NCBI RefSeq assembly: GCF_016808095.1
Contig: NC_068971.1
Coordinates: 62,001 to 126,000 of the forward strand
Direction of reading: 5' to 3'
Length of the DNA stretch: 64,000 nucleotides
Source: Vigna angularis
Taxonomy: Eukaryota > Streptophyta > Magnoliopsida > Fabales > Fabaceae
The notes below the pieces were generated by a model. It made no database searches. It saw nothing but the letters and a program-made list of their open reading frames with translations, and was not told where the DNA came from. A program made the position numbers and the translations under genes. Shown piece by piece: positions 14,101 to 25,801 of this stretch; position 1 is the stretch's first letter; the number at the start of each line of letters is the position of its first letter.

Positions 14101-14496
14101 GAAAGGATGAAGAAAAGAAAGAATGAATGAACGAACGATATTCCAACGTCCCAACCCTACCATAGGCACTGCTGGCGGTTGCAGCGGCGGCGGAAAGCAA
14201 GGTGTCATAGCAGTCCCTCATGTCTTGCATATCCTGAAGAGCAATTCCAAATCAATTCCATCCGTCAAACCCTAAAAGTAGAGATGTATTGTATGATAGG
14301 GTAGGATATGTTGAAGAAACATAGATGGAAAGAGAAATGCGAATGTGGAGGCGTGCGTGCGTGCCTGGGTGGCCCGAGCAAGCTCGTCAAGCTGGCCCAG
14401 AGGCTGAATGGAGTTGGAGGAGTCATCCTTGCGAGTGCGGTTGTGGTTGTGATTGTGAAGCGCCAGACCTCGCAATTTCTTCAGAGAGCTCTTCAT
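11116..14496 (-). CDS. BAR-like protein with Ser/Pro-rich tail (At2g33490 family)
   Basis: Ten exons in transcript order: 14496-14365, 14233-14161, 14064-13987, 13887-13826, 13738-13670, 13475-13447, 13363-13156, 13058-12816, 12231-12178, 12081-11116. They join to 637 residues, close to the roughly 620 of the Arabidopsis homologue as I recall it. The N-terminal 250 residues are helical and BAR-like (MRDCYDTLLSAAAATA, GKGETFSLQQLQ, KQGQSRSLLTQATRHHASQ). An acidic Asp/Glu/Gly stretch follows at about 251-280. The tail is long and rich in Ser and Pro, with repeated FSGPL/SGPLL/SAPLF motifs. BAR domains bind and bend membranes, so a trafficking role is plausible, but the family is poorly characterised. 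Most introns are GT-AG, but introns 1 and 3 appear to start with GC (14364 and 13986). Introns 2 and 3 are 96 and 99 bases long, without in-frame stops. Confidence 0.92.
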
Positions 14497-17241
14497 CGAT
14501 GTCTTGCAATCGTTTGTTCTAATAACTTTTGCTTTGTTTGTTCGTAACGAATGAGGGATTAGAGTGAAGAATAGCAAATGGAAATCGCCGCCAACAACGA
14601 CAACGAGGAGGTGGTCAAATCCCCTTCCCCATCCCAATCAGACCATTTCTTTCTTCAACCGCTTCCTCTGCTTACGCCATCAACTCCTCCCACGCAAATT
14701 CCACCACCCCCAACCTTTCATTATTTCTATTATTATTATTATTATTATAATAACCACTATTATTTATTTTTAATAATATTGTATTTCTATTTACCATTAC
14801 TATTATATTACACTATAAACCAATTATTCCTAACCTTGTTCTTTCTAGCATATAAAATAAAAAATGAAATAAACATGAGTATATATATAGATAAAATATC
14901 TTGTTTAATGAAAATAAACAATACCTAACCATTATAGAAATATATGTGTTTACATTTTCTATAATCACTTCTTTCTCCCTCTCTCAATTCTCTTTTTGTC
15001 ATTACTCCATCCTTGATAATATATCTCCCATTGCAGAGATCTATGTGTTCTTCCTCCCTACACTTCTATAATCACTTCTTCCTCCCTCTCTCAATTATCT
15101 GCTTCTCATTACTCCATCCTTCTAATCATTGAATTATACTATAAAACTATTCACTCAAAATACTTTCGTTCACTTGTTAAAAGTCAAGGCCACACCTTCC
15201 ATGCATACAATTTTTTTCGATTTCTTTTTTCTCCAGACAAGAATCAATACAAAATGTTGTTCTCCAAAATGTAAGCTTTTCGACTTTGACTTTTAAAATA
15301 ACTGCCAAACTATTTTTAAAAATTATGCTCCCTAACTAAAACAAAGACACTTTTTTTAAATTAAAATACTTCGTACACAGAATATAAAAAGTGACACCGA
15401 AGCTTCTAAAATACCATTTGTCTGCAAAACTAAATTATTTATCACATTTTAACTCCACTCCAAGAATAATGTAATCGAATTTGATATCATAACTTGCTTT
15501 GCGAAAGTGAAGTCAACTTCATACATGGAACAAAATGGTTTACATTTCAGAGCATATTTTGCATGTAATTCTTGGCTATTTTCTAGTAATTAAAGCTTAG
15601 ATTTTATGTATAACTCCCCAGTTTTACGGTTCAGGACATTTTGTGCTTTCTGTGAGATTTTGTTATAAAAAACCATTGGAAACAAATAACATGCAAAAAG
15701 AACTAAGAAAACATATTTTGGAATTTATGAAAGATTTTTTATGAACATATGATCACTTAAATTTTTGTTCCGAACCCAAATACATACAATACAATCAGTA
15801 TATGTGAATTGAGGTATTCTTCACCTTCAATTTTAAAATTCTTTTACAGTCATGTCTTTAAATACATAAAAAGGTTAAAAGAAAAAATATATTTAAATTA
15901 TCATTCATATAAACTCTTAAATGATTTAAGATTATTAAATATAATAAAACAAATGTTAATTGAGGTCTTAAGGAACCGAGCGTTTATATTTGAAACTACT
16001 TTTTTCAGTTAAGGGCTAAGAAAAGGAGAATTTGTATTCGAAATAACGATTTCATACCCAGATACAGCATTAATATTCTAGTAAAGCAAAAATAAGAACA
16101 GAACATTTTATCATGTCAAAACGGCAAACAGAATAAAACTGAAAAGTTATGGATGAAAATAAAAGGGAAGAAAACATTACATTTTCAAATTCAGAAAATA
16201 ACAACTTAGAACAAACAAAAAAAAACAAAGTGTTAATATATTTTCCTTCCATTTTAAATATTTATCCAATTATATAATATTTTTTACGACTTAAAAAATT
16301 AACCCCATCTTTTGTCCTTCAAAACGATCTCTCAAATGTGATTTACTATTGTCAGTGACATATTTTAGAGCATATAATTAGGTTTGCGACATCAAATTTG
16401 CCAAATTATCTTCCATTGTTAATACATTGACATGATACTTAATGAAGTTGACGAACAATTATATCAAATAGCAACGTCCAAGTGATTTCTCAACACATGA
16501 TTCACGGTGAAAAGTTCCCATAGATAAAAGTTAAACTCGTTTACGCAATGGGTAAGATAACTGGAAAAGGTAACATTCGCAAAGAAAGTAAGAGGAAATG
16601 GCAAATGGAGAAATTTCTTCGATTGACATTAACAGCAGCCAATATGATTTCGTGGATATTGCTAACCGAAAGAACGGCAGAGAAAATCGATAGTTATATA
16701 AGTAGTTTTAGGGGGTTCACGGTGACTAAGACCAAGCACCATTCACAACACATAGCCTTGTTCTCCCCAAGGATACGGACCTCATGTCAAATCAAATATC
16801 TCTAGCCTGCCAAGTAACTAAAACAGTAAATGGAATTGAATTAAATAAGAGCTAGATCTTTTGCATAGAACTGGTCCACTGGAAAGAAACTCGATAATGT
16901 ATTCAAAAAATTGACTACTCAGGTATTGCCAATCAGAAACCAAAACACAGAAGACTTCCCGCCCTGTGTTATTGTTTTCCAAGTTATTAAACTTAACTTC
17001 CTCCCATATATATGCTGGCTGAGAATGGGAAAAAAATGTATGGCATCTGTGAGTCCTGAAAATTAGGAATATACAACAGAATTTTTTAACCAAAGCCCAG
17101 CATAACCCGCAAGTTAAAACCAGCATTCTTTGGTTGTAATTTCTTCCTGCTGTTTTATGGTGGAAATTTGGGGGAAAATTGTTTTTGGTACATCAAGGAT
17201 TACCAAAGAACTAATCAGGACATGAAAGTTTTCCAGAACTT
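14497..17241. other. Intergenic region between the BAR-like gene and PDH E1 beta
   Basis: The first 200-300 bases are the promoter and leader side of the minus-strand BAR-like gene. They contain a (TTA)-type run around 14725-14765. A 106-base spaced duplication of a CT-rich block lies at 14960-15121. No gene was recognised; an 85-codon open frame at 16548-16805 has no domain and no splice-supported extension. The segment next to 17241 is the 3' UTR side of PDH E1 beta. Confidence 0.55.
14960..15121. repeat. Spaced duplication of a CT-rich block
   Basis: The block beginning CTATAATCACTTCTTTCTCC at 14960 recurs from 15066 with few changes, both copies ending in ATTACTCCATCCTT. The period is 106 bases. 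It is intergenic and upstream of the BAR-like gene. Confidence 0.8.
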
Positions 17242-20200
17242 TCAAGCAGCTGCAGCCAAAGGCACCGATCTGTGGCATGCTCTCTTCGCAGCTCGAACAA
17301 TATCTTCAATCTGTCCATCCACATAAACCAGAAAACAAATCAGATTTAAATTCTCTATACACTTGTACCAAAACCTTGAACAAATTAACATCAATACTCG
17401 TGTCACACAAGACCATCATGTCCAGGCTATCACTACACCCATTCAAAATAAAAATACATTTCTGGATCAAAATAAAGAAAAAAGATCTTCCAAAACAAGT
17501 TGACACATTCAGAAGAAACAAATAATATTCTACAATCATTACCTGTGGAACAGCCAGTCTCTCCAGGTTAGCTGCGTATGGCATAGGAACATCAGCCCCA
17601 GCAATTCTCTCAACCGGTGCGTCAAGATAACCAAAACTCTCCTCAATGACAGATGTGCTGCTCAAGAGAAGTATACACTCACATGATTGGCAAGAGTTGA
17701 CCAGAAAGATACAGAGAAAGTTAATGCAAAGAGACAAACCAGATTTCAGCCCCAACACCATGCTGAGGAAACCCTTCTTCAACTGTCACTAGCCTGTTGG
17801 TTTTCCTGACAGAAGTATTGATCGTTGATCGATCCAGCGGTCGGATTGAACGCAAATTAATAACCTATGTGGATAAACGTCATTAACCATTATCATAACC
17901 CAAATGAAGTTTTGCAGAAAGCAGGGAAAGTTCATTACTAACTCTGGCAAATCTTACCTCAGCGCTGATTCCTTCTTTAGCCAGTGTCTCAGCTGCCTAA
18001 AACACCAAGAAGAGATATTTAAGAATGTTGTCTACTTTGGTAGTACAAAAGGGGTTAGAGATTTTTAACTTTTTAGAACAGCAAAATATTCATATCTACA
18101 CCACAAAAGGATCTCACGGTAAACAAACCTTGAGAGCATAGCCAACCATTTTTGAATAAGCTGTAATAGTTACATCTTTTCCTTCCCTCTCAATCTGATA
18201 GTGATAAAATGCGTGAAGCAAACATGGATTCAGTAAGAATGCATTATTGTGTAGTAAATAACTAAATATGGCTCTAGAAACAAGGATTCGTACACTACAG
18301 ATAATTAACTACCTTTGCTTTTCCTATGGGAAGGCAAAAACTGGAATCAAGAGCTTCAGCCGAAACAGGGAATGACTCACCGTATCTAGGGGACATAGTG
18401 TACAAATTAAATATTCTTCGGAATAATAATAATAATAACTGGTGTTAAAACTATGGCAACTTATTTCACGGGTAGGGGGTTGTGTGGGGTTGAGAGAATC
18501 AAGCAGCAAAACTTACAGCAACTCATTTTCAAGAAAAACAACAGGATCGGGGTCCCTTATAGCAGCTTTAAGCAAACCACGTGCATCTTCAGATGAATAC
18601 GGTGACAGGACTTTCAACCCAGGGCATGAAGCATACCAAGATGCATAACACTGCATAAAAGCAAAGTTGTAGATACATAGATGAAATCTAAAGTATTTAT
18701 CAGTTCTCCACAGCTCTAAAGCAGAGTACATTCAAGGCAGAATTTAACGAAATAGTGAAATAAAGTTTGTACATAAAAGAAAGCAGCTTGTAGAACCATA
18801 CTTGAGAATGCTGGGCACCAACCCCAGCGGCAGCACCATTGGGTCCTCTAAAAACAATAGGTACAGATATTTGCCCAGCAGACATGTAATTGGATTTTGC
18901 GGCAGAATTAATAATATGGTCTATTGCCTGCAACAATAATTAAAATTCAATGAGTGGATAGAAGTTAAATAATTAATCAGCAAGCTAATAAACCAAAGAT
19001 GACACAGCTGGATACCAGACAAATGAGGCTAAAAACTAGGCATAATTACACATGTTGATACAATATTCACCAGAATTAATTATTATTCAATATTCAAGCT
19101 ACCAGAGGCCAACATTAAGATTGCAAACACAAGGCCCTACTTCACGCAGAGGATTGTCAAGTAACCAAATTGCAGCAAAAAAGCCTGTCATCTAATAAAC
19201 TAAATTGATTTCTATGGCATTGATGTGATGTTCAAACTATTTTTTAAAACGCTACAGAATTGCTTTATTTTTAAAGTCAAATATGATTGGCACTGTTAAC
19301 AATAAACTGAATCCCTCTTTTGAATACTGAGATCCGCAGCTTTGCCCAACAACAAATCCTTACGTTTATATCTTTAACAGGGTAGTCAGACACAGAACAT
19401 TAAAAGCATTAAGTCATCCCTGCAATGCACAGAGAATTACTTCAGGTTTTCATAGAGCAACAATCACAAGCCCAAAGCATGTAAAATCTTGATCACTATT
19501 GGTGATTTGTCATGTGACTCCTCTAGTTGTATGCCATTTACTAGCATGCATTGTTTTTCACATCCCCGCCCCCTCTAGTTTGAGATTGGCTATTATCCAT
19601 TGTTTGCTGTTGTTTTCCAGCAACCTGCTGGTGTTGACTATTATCCATTCTTGTCACCTCGGTGCACACTTGGACAACTCATTTTTGCTTTGATGCTCTC
19701 TCCTTTTTGTGTTGACTAGTTTGCACTTCAGAACCCACATGATGCCATCCCTCCAACACATCAGAGGCTCAAACTTGTCAAGGTTTGTGATAGGCACCCA
19801 GATTTATTTAAAACTGTAAAGATTTCCAAGACAGGTTCTTGGATGTTCACCCAGAAAAACTAGACAACTTTATTAACAATGAAACAAGCACAGTAATCTA
19901 AATTGTTACACTAGCCCTGGTCTTTCGAGAGGACCAGACTCTCCCTAGCCTTTCCTTTACAAAACTTCCTAAAGGTTCTTGGATGTTCACCCAGAAAAAC
20001 TAGACAACTTTATTAACAACGAAACAAGTACAGTAATCTAAATTGTTACACTAGCCCTGGTCTTTCGAGAGGACCAGACTCTCCCTAGCCTTTCCTTTAC
20101 AAAACTTCCTAAAAAACTGCTAAAAACAACTGCTTACATAGACTTTATAAAAGTCTGAGACAACAAAACCTACCCACAGACAGTTATAACTGTTTGTCCC

Positions 20201-22439
20201 TTTTATATCTCCTAATAAACTAAATCATACAGTTTTTCTTCTGCTGAAAACCTTCCCTTTGTACCTATCAGTTTGGCACGATACTCTTTTCGTCCTTAAG
20301 ATCCTTTGTTGCCAATAACTTATTAATTATTAAAAATTATGCCTAAGAAAATGATGATAATATTTTGGGACTATCATCATGACATCTATTTATGAATGAT
20401 GACTATGCTTTTTACAGAGTAATTTTTATTTTTTGACCACTTATATGTCTACTAGAAATTAATTATATCATTTATCTTATATACTCTTGTGCAAAGCATT
20501 TTTGAGTTGGGTAGGCACACCTATATCCTGATTATTAACACAGCCTTACAGGCAAGTCGACATTTTTATCCTTGAGGAATCAATCATCATGTATTGAAAA
20601 AGTCAACTAAGTTATTCCTATCACTAAAGAGAAAACTCATGCAATGTTATCTAATCATCTTCATGTACAGCCAGGTTCACATAACTTTAATACACACACA
20701 CACACACTTGCATAAACTAAGTGCTGACTCTGTAAGAAATGTAACACTTAACTCCACACTAAATTTAACAAAGAAATGAGGCAATAAGATATAATCCTAC
20801 CTGCATGGAGAAGTTAAAAGTCATAAACTCCACAACAGGCCTTAGACCATAGTAAGCAGCACCAACTCCAATACCAGCAAACCCAGCCTGTATTATATTT
20901 CACAAAAAATTATGTAAATCCAACACATGCAACTGTGCATAAATGCTGTTCGTTTTTGGGCAGGGATCGGCAGTTAAGTTCAATTCATAAAAGTCAGTCT
21001 GTTAATCTCATTTTTAAGATGGAGAGCCAACCATGGTATTGAAAACAGTATTCAAACACAGATATTAGAGTACAATGTTATAGCGAGGAGCTGAAAAGAT
21101 CAATTTTCATGTTCAATAAGCAATCTGTTACAAAAAGTGAAAAGCGGCACACATGGAGAACACAAAAGCCAAAAATAACATCCCATTCTAATTCCAAGGA
21201 ATGAATCCCGAAGCCATCATATTATTAAAGCTTCAATTTGTTTCTTTTATAGGTTGATTCCACTAATGACTCTTTGAACATATTAAAGTTGGACCTTGGC
21301 AAGTTCAGAGAGAAATTCAGAAGTGGTTAGATGCCAAAATATTACAAATTTCATTTAGAGAAGATTCAAGGTGAAACACATGTGCTTTATCGCAAACTCT
21401 AACTCATAACATTGTGCTTGGGTTAGTCATGCCAGCTTCTTGGTAATTCAGAAAATGAAGAATGGCAACAAATAACATTAAAGGGTCGGCTTAATGTATA
21501 GTTTGAGTTCATCATTTGTTTTATAATTAAATATAGGTTTTTAACCAAAAATTGAATACTTATGAATTTCTTACTGCGAAATTTTTTTTTCTTTCTTGAA
21601 TGGTACTAGATCTAATAGACTAAAACTAGGATAGGGTTAGAGCCTCAAGAAGTACCAAATGTGTCCAATTTGCAACCATTGTTACCTAATAGTAAATACA
21701 GTGAAGCAGTGTAACGAATTGAAGGGAGGGACGGAAGGAGATGGTAAATAAGTTGCAAACCAAATGGGTGGATAAGTATGAAGTATGAAAGAGATACGAA
21801 ATGTGCGCAAGGAAAATGACCTCAGTGATTGGGGTATCGAGAACCCTCTCAGGGCCATACTTCTCGAGCAGCCCCTTGGATATCTAAAATGAAAGAAGAA
21901 AGAAAATTAATAGGTAATACACAATGGTATCGAATTGTTAAATCCAGAGGTTGGCAAGACAAGTAAACTAACCTTGTATGCACCCTGATATTCCCCAACC
22001 TGCACTTAATCAGAAGGAAAATGAAGGACCAAACTTAAGAGAAGAGGGCAAGGGCGAAAAAGAATTAAAAAAAATGTAAGAGAAAATAGAATAGAATATA
22101 AATGGATGACCTCTTCACCCATCAAGAAGACTTTAGGATCAGCTGACATTTCCTCATCGAGTGCGGTGTTGAGAGCCTCTCGAACAGTGATCTGCAGCGA
22201 AAGACGTGAATCTGAGAAACGGAGGGTTCGGTTGATATCTAATAAGAGATTAGATGAGATCAATAATACGAACCTCTTTGGCGGCAGAAGAAAATTGTCT
22301 GATAGCGGAGAAGGCAGGGCGAATGCTCTGAGTCTGCAAAAAAGAGTGTGCGTTCTGTTGTGTTCATCGTATGAAGCAGAGTGAAATGCAATTGCAATCA
22401 GAAAAAAAATATTACCTTGTGCTTTATTACACCGAACAT
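17242..22439 (-). CDS. PDHB: Pyruvate dehydrogenase E1 component subunit beta, mitochondrial
   Basis: Fourteen exons in transcript order: 22439-22416, 22333-22274, 22191-22111, 21999-21973, 21883-21821, 20887-20801, 18927-18802, 18650-18517, 18385-18313, 18194-18129, 17996-17958, 17864-17740, 17657-17543, 17310-17242. They give 362 residues, the usual plant length, with GT-AG splicing throughout. Residues 1-28 (MFGVIKHK, then Arg/Ser-rich) look like a matrix targeting peptide. Hallmarks are [16 protein letters not shown] (50-64, with the conserved Glu near TPP), [38 protein letters not shown] and GADVPMPYA. With E1 alpha it forms the TPP-dependent decarboxylase that feeds pyruvate carbon into acetyl-CoA. 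The 1.87-kb intron 20800-18928 hosts a solo LTR. A possible 5' leader intron starts near 22718, where a CAG|GTGCGG donor is readable on the minus strand. Confidence 0.97.
19788..20270 (-). mobile_element. Solo LTR in a PDH E1 beta intron, with 5-bp target duplication
   Basis: The element is 483 bp. Its ends are imperfect inverted repeats, TGATAGGCAC at 19788 and GTACCTATCA at 20270 (TG...CA), and it is flanked on both sides by the 5-base direct repeat GTTTG (19783-19787 and 20271-20275). Those are the marks of an LTR left by LTR-LTR recombination. Read on the minus strand, the same strand as the host gene, it contains a TATAAAAGGG box and, downstream, AATAAA signals, in the order expected for U3-R-U5. 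No internal retroelement domain is present. It contains a 140-bp tandem duplication (listed separately). The superfamily (copia or gypsy) cannot be told from the LTR alone. Confidence 0.88.
19834..20113. repeat. 140-bp tandem duplication inside the solo LTR
   Basis: Two head-to-tail copies, 19834-19973 and 19974-20113, differ at only about two positions (AACAATG versus AACAACG, AAGCAC versus AAGTAC). On the minus strand each unit contains the AATAAAG polyadenylation-like motif, so the duplication doubles the presumed R/U5 region. Near-identity means it is recent compared with the rest of the intron. Confidence 0.95.
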
Positions 22440-23300
22440 CTTGCTTCTTTGATCTTCAATCAAGCAAACAAAAACAAGAAAGACACAAAAAGTCGTAATC
22501 TACAACGAATTTCATTTTTTATATTAAAAAATAAAAAATTAATCGACAAAATGCGCGAGAAGCAGATATGAACAAACATCTATGGCGGAAACAACGACCC
22601 TAGAACTAAGTAAGAGGCGCGTGTGAGGATTCAAAGAAAGATCTGGAAGAGGATGCCGAAGAAGATGAAGAAGAAGATGAAGAAGAAGATGAAGAAGAAG
22701 ATGAAGAAGAAGCCGCACCTGTAACTGTAGCTGGATCCGATCGTCACTAGCCTAACGATACCCACACAAACGAGTATGAACCAAACCAAACAACCCCCAC
22801 ACACCCTTTTTCTCTTGCCCTTCCTCCTTTCTTATTCTTTTCAATATAATTATTTATTTATCGTTACACTTTTCTTTTTTTATTTATTATTCAAACTCGG
22901 TTTTATTTGAATATCGTAAAATAATTTAGAATAAGGAAATTTCTCAAAGTAGAAAATGATACTGATAAAGAAATTATATTTACTAAAAATCCAATATTAC
23001 ATTCTTCCACTTTTTAAAAAAATTTAACAGATTTTGTCCCATTGAGATTTGTTTGTATAATTTTAGAATAATGCTTTTAAATGCCCTTAAAAATTATCTT
23101 TTAAAGTATTAACTAAAAAAGATCAACCAAAGAAAAACCTTAATTATAAAAATTAATATACTCGCCAACCACATGGGTTGAGCGAGGTAGGTTGGTGAGG
23201 CAGGCACAGGCTGCTGCTGTTCATCCTCCCTCACGCACAACAACCCCATTCCATAAACAACACTTGTAAACTTCACATTAATAATTAAAACAAAATTCTT
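22440..23300. other. PDH E1 beta leader/promoter region, then AT-rich DNA
   Basis: Bases from 22440 to about 22790 are the likely 5' UTR and promoter of the minus-strand PDH E1 beta gene, including the 12-bp repeat at 22661-22712. Beyond that the sequence is AT-rich with no supported feature; the open frame at 23109-23318 has no recognisable content. Confidence 0.5.
22661..22712. repeat. 12-bp (GAAGATGAAGAA)n microsatellite, 4.3 units
   Basis: Four exact 12-base units plus four bases. On the minus strand it is a CT-rich TTCTTCATCTTC run 220-270 bases before the PDH E1 beta start codon, either in the leader or in a leader intron. CT-rich leaders are common in plant housekeeping genes. A regulatory effect is only inferred. 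Confidence 0.9.
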
Positions 23301-25085
23301 GATAATATATTTTTCCAACTAAATCAATTACTTTTGTACTTTAAAATATTCCACTTTTAATATCAAGAATATTAAGTTTTAAATATTTGGTAAATTTGAA
23401 TATTTTAATACGAGTCTCTAATAAAATATTTTATTTTATTAAATACTTGTTTTTTTATAATTTATTAATTAATATTTGTTATTTTGTTTTTTCATGAACC
23501 AGGTAATTTTTCTATTACTTTATATACTTATTGTTTATAAGTGTATACATATATAATAAAAAAATAACTTAAATAATTCATATATTTCTTATAAATTTGT
23601 ATATTTCCAATACAATCTCTACTAAAGAACATGTATTTAAGATATTTGTAACATTAAAGCAAAAGTAAAACCTTAACATATTATCTGTGTTTGAATACAA
23701 ATTGTTATTTCAACACATGTAAAATAATAATTATATAAATTTATGCAATATGTGAATATTTTATATTTATATTGTTAAGCTTATATAATAATTAGCAACT
23801 GTGAAACTCATTAAAAAAACTTACTAGAGCTTTCATATTATAACAATACAATCAAGCTTCAAAACATATACATCAATCTTATTACAGCACGCTATGGACA
23901 ATATTTATTGTTTTTACTTGTAATTTTTTTATTAGTATTTATATTAACCTACTTTTGTGTGTTAGAAACTGAGGTGTAAGAGTGCAAGGTCATACTAAAA
24001 TTTTTATTGTTCTTTTAATATTTATAAAAAATATTGGATTACTCTTACCCTAATGTAAATATGCTGACATCATTGCTGAATTTTCTTCATTACTTTCTGT
24101 TTTATCTTTTTTTTTACGAAGGTTCTTTCTGTGATACTAATATAGTGTTTGTGGGTTTATTTTAATTTATATGGTGATATTTTTCATTGAGTTGCTTATA
24201 TTTTCATCCTATTTTAAATATATGCTCAATAATCTATTTACATGATCATTTGGGTTCCAAGGTTTGTGCATTTACCTTGATTTTTATGACAGTATTTTTC
24301 ATTGGGTTATTTATGCGTTTACTCTATTTTATATAAGCTGAATGAAATATCCTTATTTTGTTTTAAATACAATTAATAACAAGTTTATTTTGATTTATGT
24401 GGTCGTACTTTTTATATATCTACCTTGGTTTTTGCAGCAATATTATTTTTCATTAAGTTGCTTAAGTGCTCATTCTATTTTAAATACAAGTTATATAAAA
24501 TGTTATAATTATGTCTTAAATACATTAAGTATATTTACTCAGATTTTGGTGGTAGCCACTCTATTTCATTACAAAGATAAATTTTTCAATATATATCTAA
24601 TTTTGTTTTAAAAATGTCTTAATGACTTTTGTGTTGGTGTTTATACGGATTATTTTCTGTCATCTAGATATTGAAGCAAATATTAGAGTTTAGGGTTATA
24701 ATGAGATTAAAGGAAAAAAAATAAGAGTTAAAATAATATTTTTTTAATACAATTTGTTATTCTGTCATTTTTTTAATTAGATGGTTTTTAAATTTTTTTC
24801 ATATAAGTTTATTTTATTTTTAAAATGTATTAATAATGCTTTTATGTTGTTGTTTTTACTATCACGTTTTTTGGTGATGTGTGTATTAACCTTAAGATCT
24901 TTATGAAATTAATGTAAAAAGTTGAAAACTAACATACTAGTTATTTTTTAATAGAGTTTGTCATTCTAACACATGTATAAAATAATATTTTTAACGAAAT
25001 TGTGCTTTTATATTTATATTATTAAGCATATAAGTAATTATAAACCATCAAACTCATTCAAAATATTTACTAGAACATTTATACT
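23300..25085. repeat. Decayed repeat block, left part of a repeat nest
   Basis: AT-rich sequence with no gene. Within 24158-24487 a unit ending in TTTTTCATTGAGTTGCTTA then CATCCTATTTTAAATA recurs about three times in diverged form. Pieces near 23657, 24684 and 24890 resemble pieces near 28993-29260 on the other side of the LTR-like block, so one old repeat family appears to flank a younger insertion. Confidence 0.45.
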
Positions 25086-25167
25086 TGTAACATCCCATAA
25101 TCTCACACTTGATAATTATAGTATTACATTTAAGGTAACATCACATAATCTCACACGTGATAATTCC

Positions 25168-25172
<5 letters not shown>

Positions 25173-25263
<91 letters not shown>
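25173..25263. repeat. (TA)n microsatellite, about 91 bp
   Basis: A pure TA run just inside the left end of the LTR-like block. Confidence 0.97.
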
Positions 25264-25266
<3 letters not shown>

Positions 25267-25568
25267 TTAAACTCATATTTCAACTACAAACTACGAATTC
25301 TTCTAATTTATTCTTCTATCTTTTTCTTCATTGGCACTGAATCAGACGACATTCCTTCATCTGCTCCCGTATAACGAATTATACGATCATCACACAAACA
25401 CAAACAAGCAGGGTGAGCTAACATGCAACAAATAATTTATAAAACATGCATAATTACTTTGATACACTCAACAAACATCATATAATAATTATGTCAGACA
25501 CCCTCATACCATCATACAAGAATCGCACCATAGATACTCATCCTATCATACTACAATCCATAATAGAC

Positions 25569-25801
25569 ACTCATCCCACAATACTCAATAGACACTCATC
25601 CCATAATACCCAATAGACATTCATCCTACAATACCCAATAGATATTCATTCCACAATACCCAATAGACACTTATTCCACAATACCCAATAGACACTCATT
25701 CCACAAAACCCAATAGACACTCATTCCACAATACCCAATAGACATTCATTCCACAATACCCAATAGACACTCATTCCACAATACCCAATAGACACTCATC
25801 C
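25569..25801. repeat. 25-bp tandem array, about nine units
   Basis: Nine head-to-tail 25-base units of the type ACTCATTCCACAATACCCA plus ATAGAC, then a partial unit. Units differ by 0-3 bases; the three before the last are nearly identical and the left ones more diverged. More degenerate copies can be traced left to about 25536. It is non-coding. Confidence 0.95.

Noticed and set aside
16548..16805. An 85-codon open frame between the BAR-like gene and PDH E1 beta.
   Set aside because: No domain, no plausible promoter or splicing partner, and a length expected by chance in 2.7 kb.
25569..25801. Regular 25-bp units suggest a CRISPR array at first glance.
   Set aside because: Units are directly contiguous with no unique spacers, no cas genes exist, and the DNA is plant nuclear. 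It is a simple tandem array.
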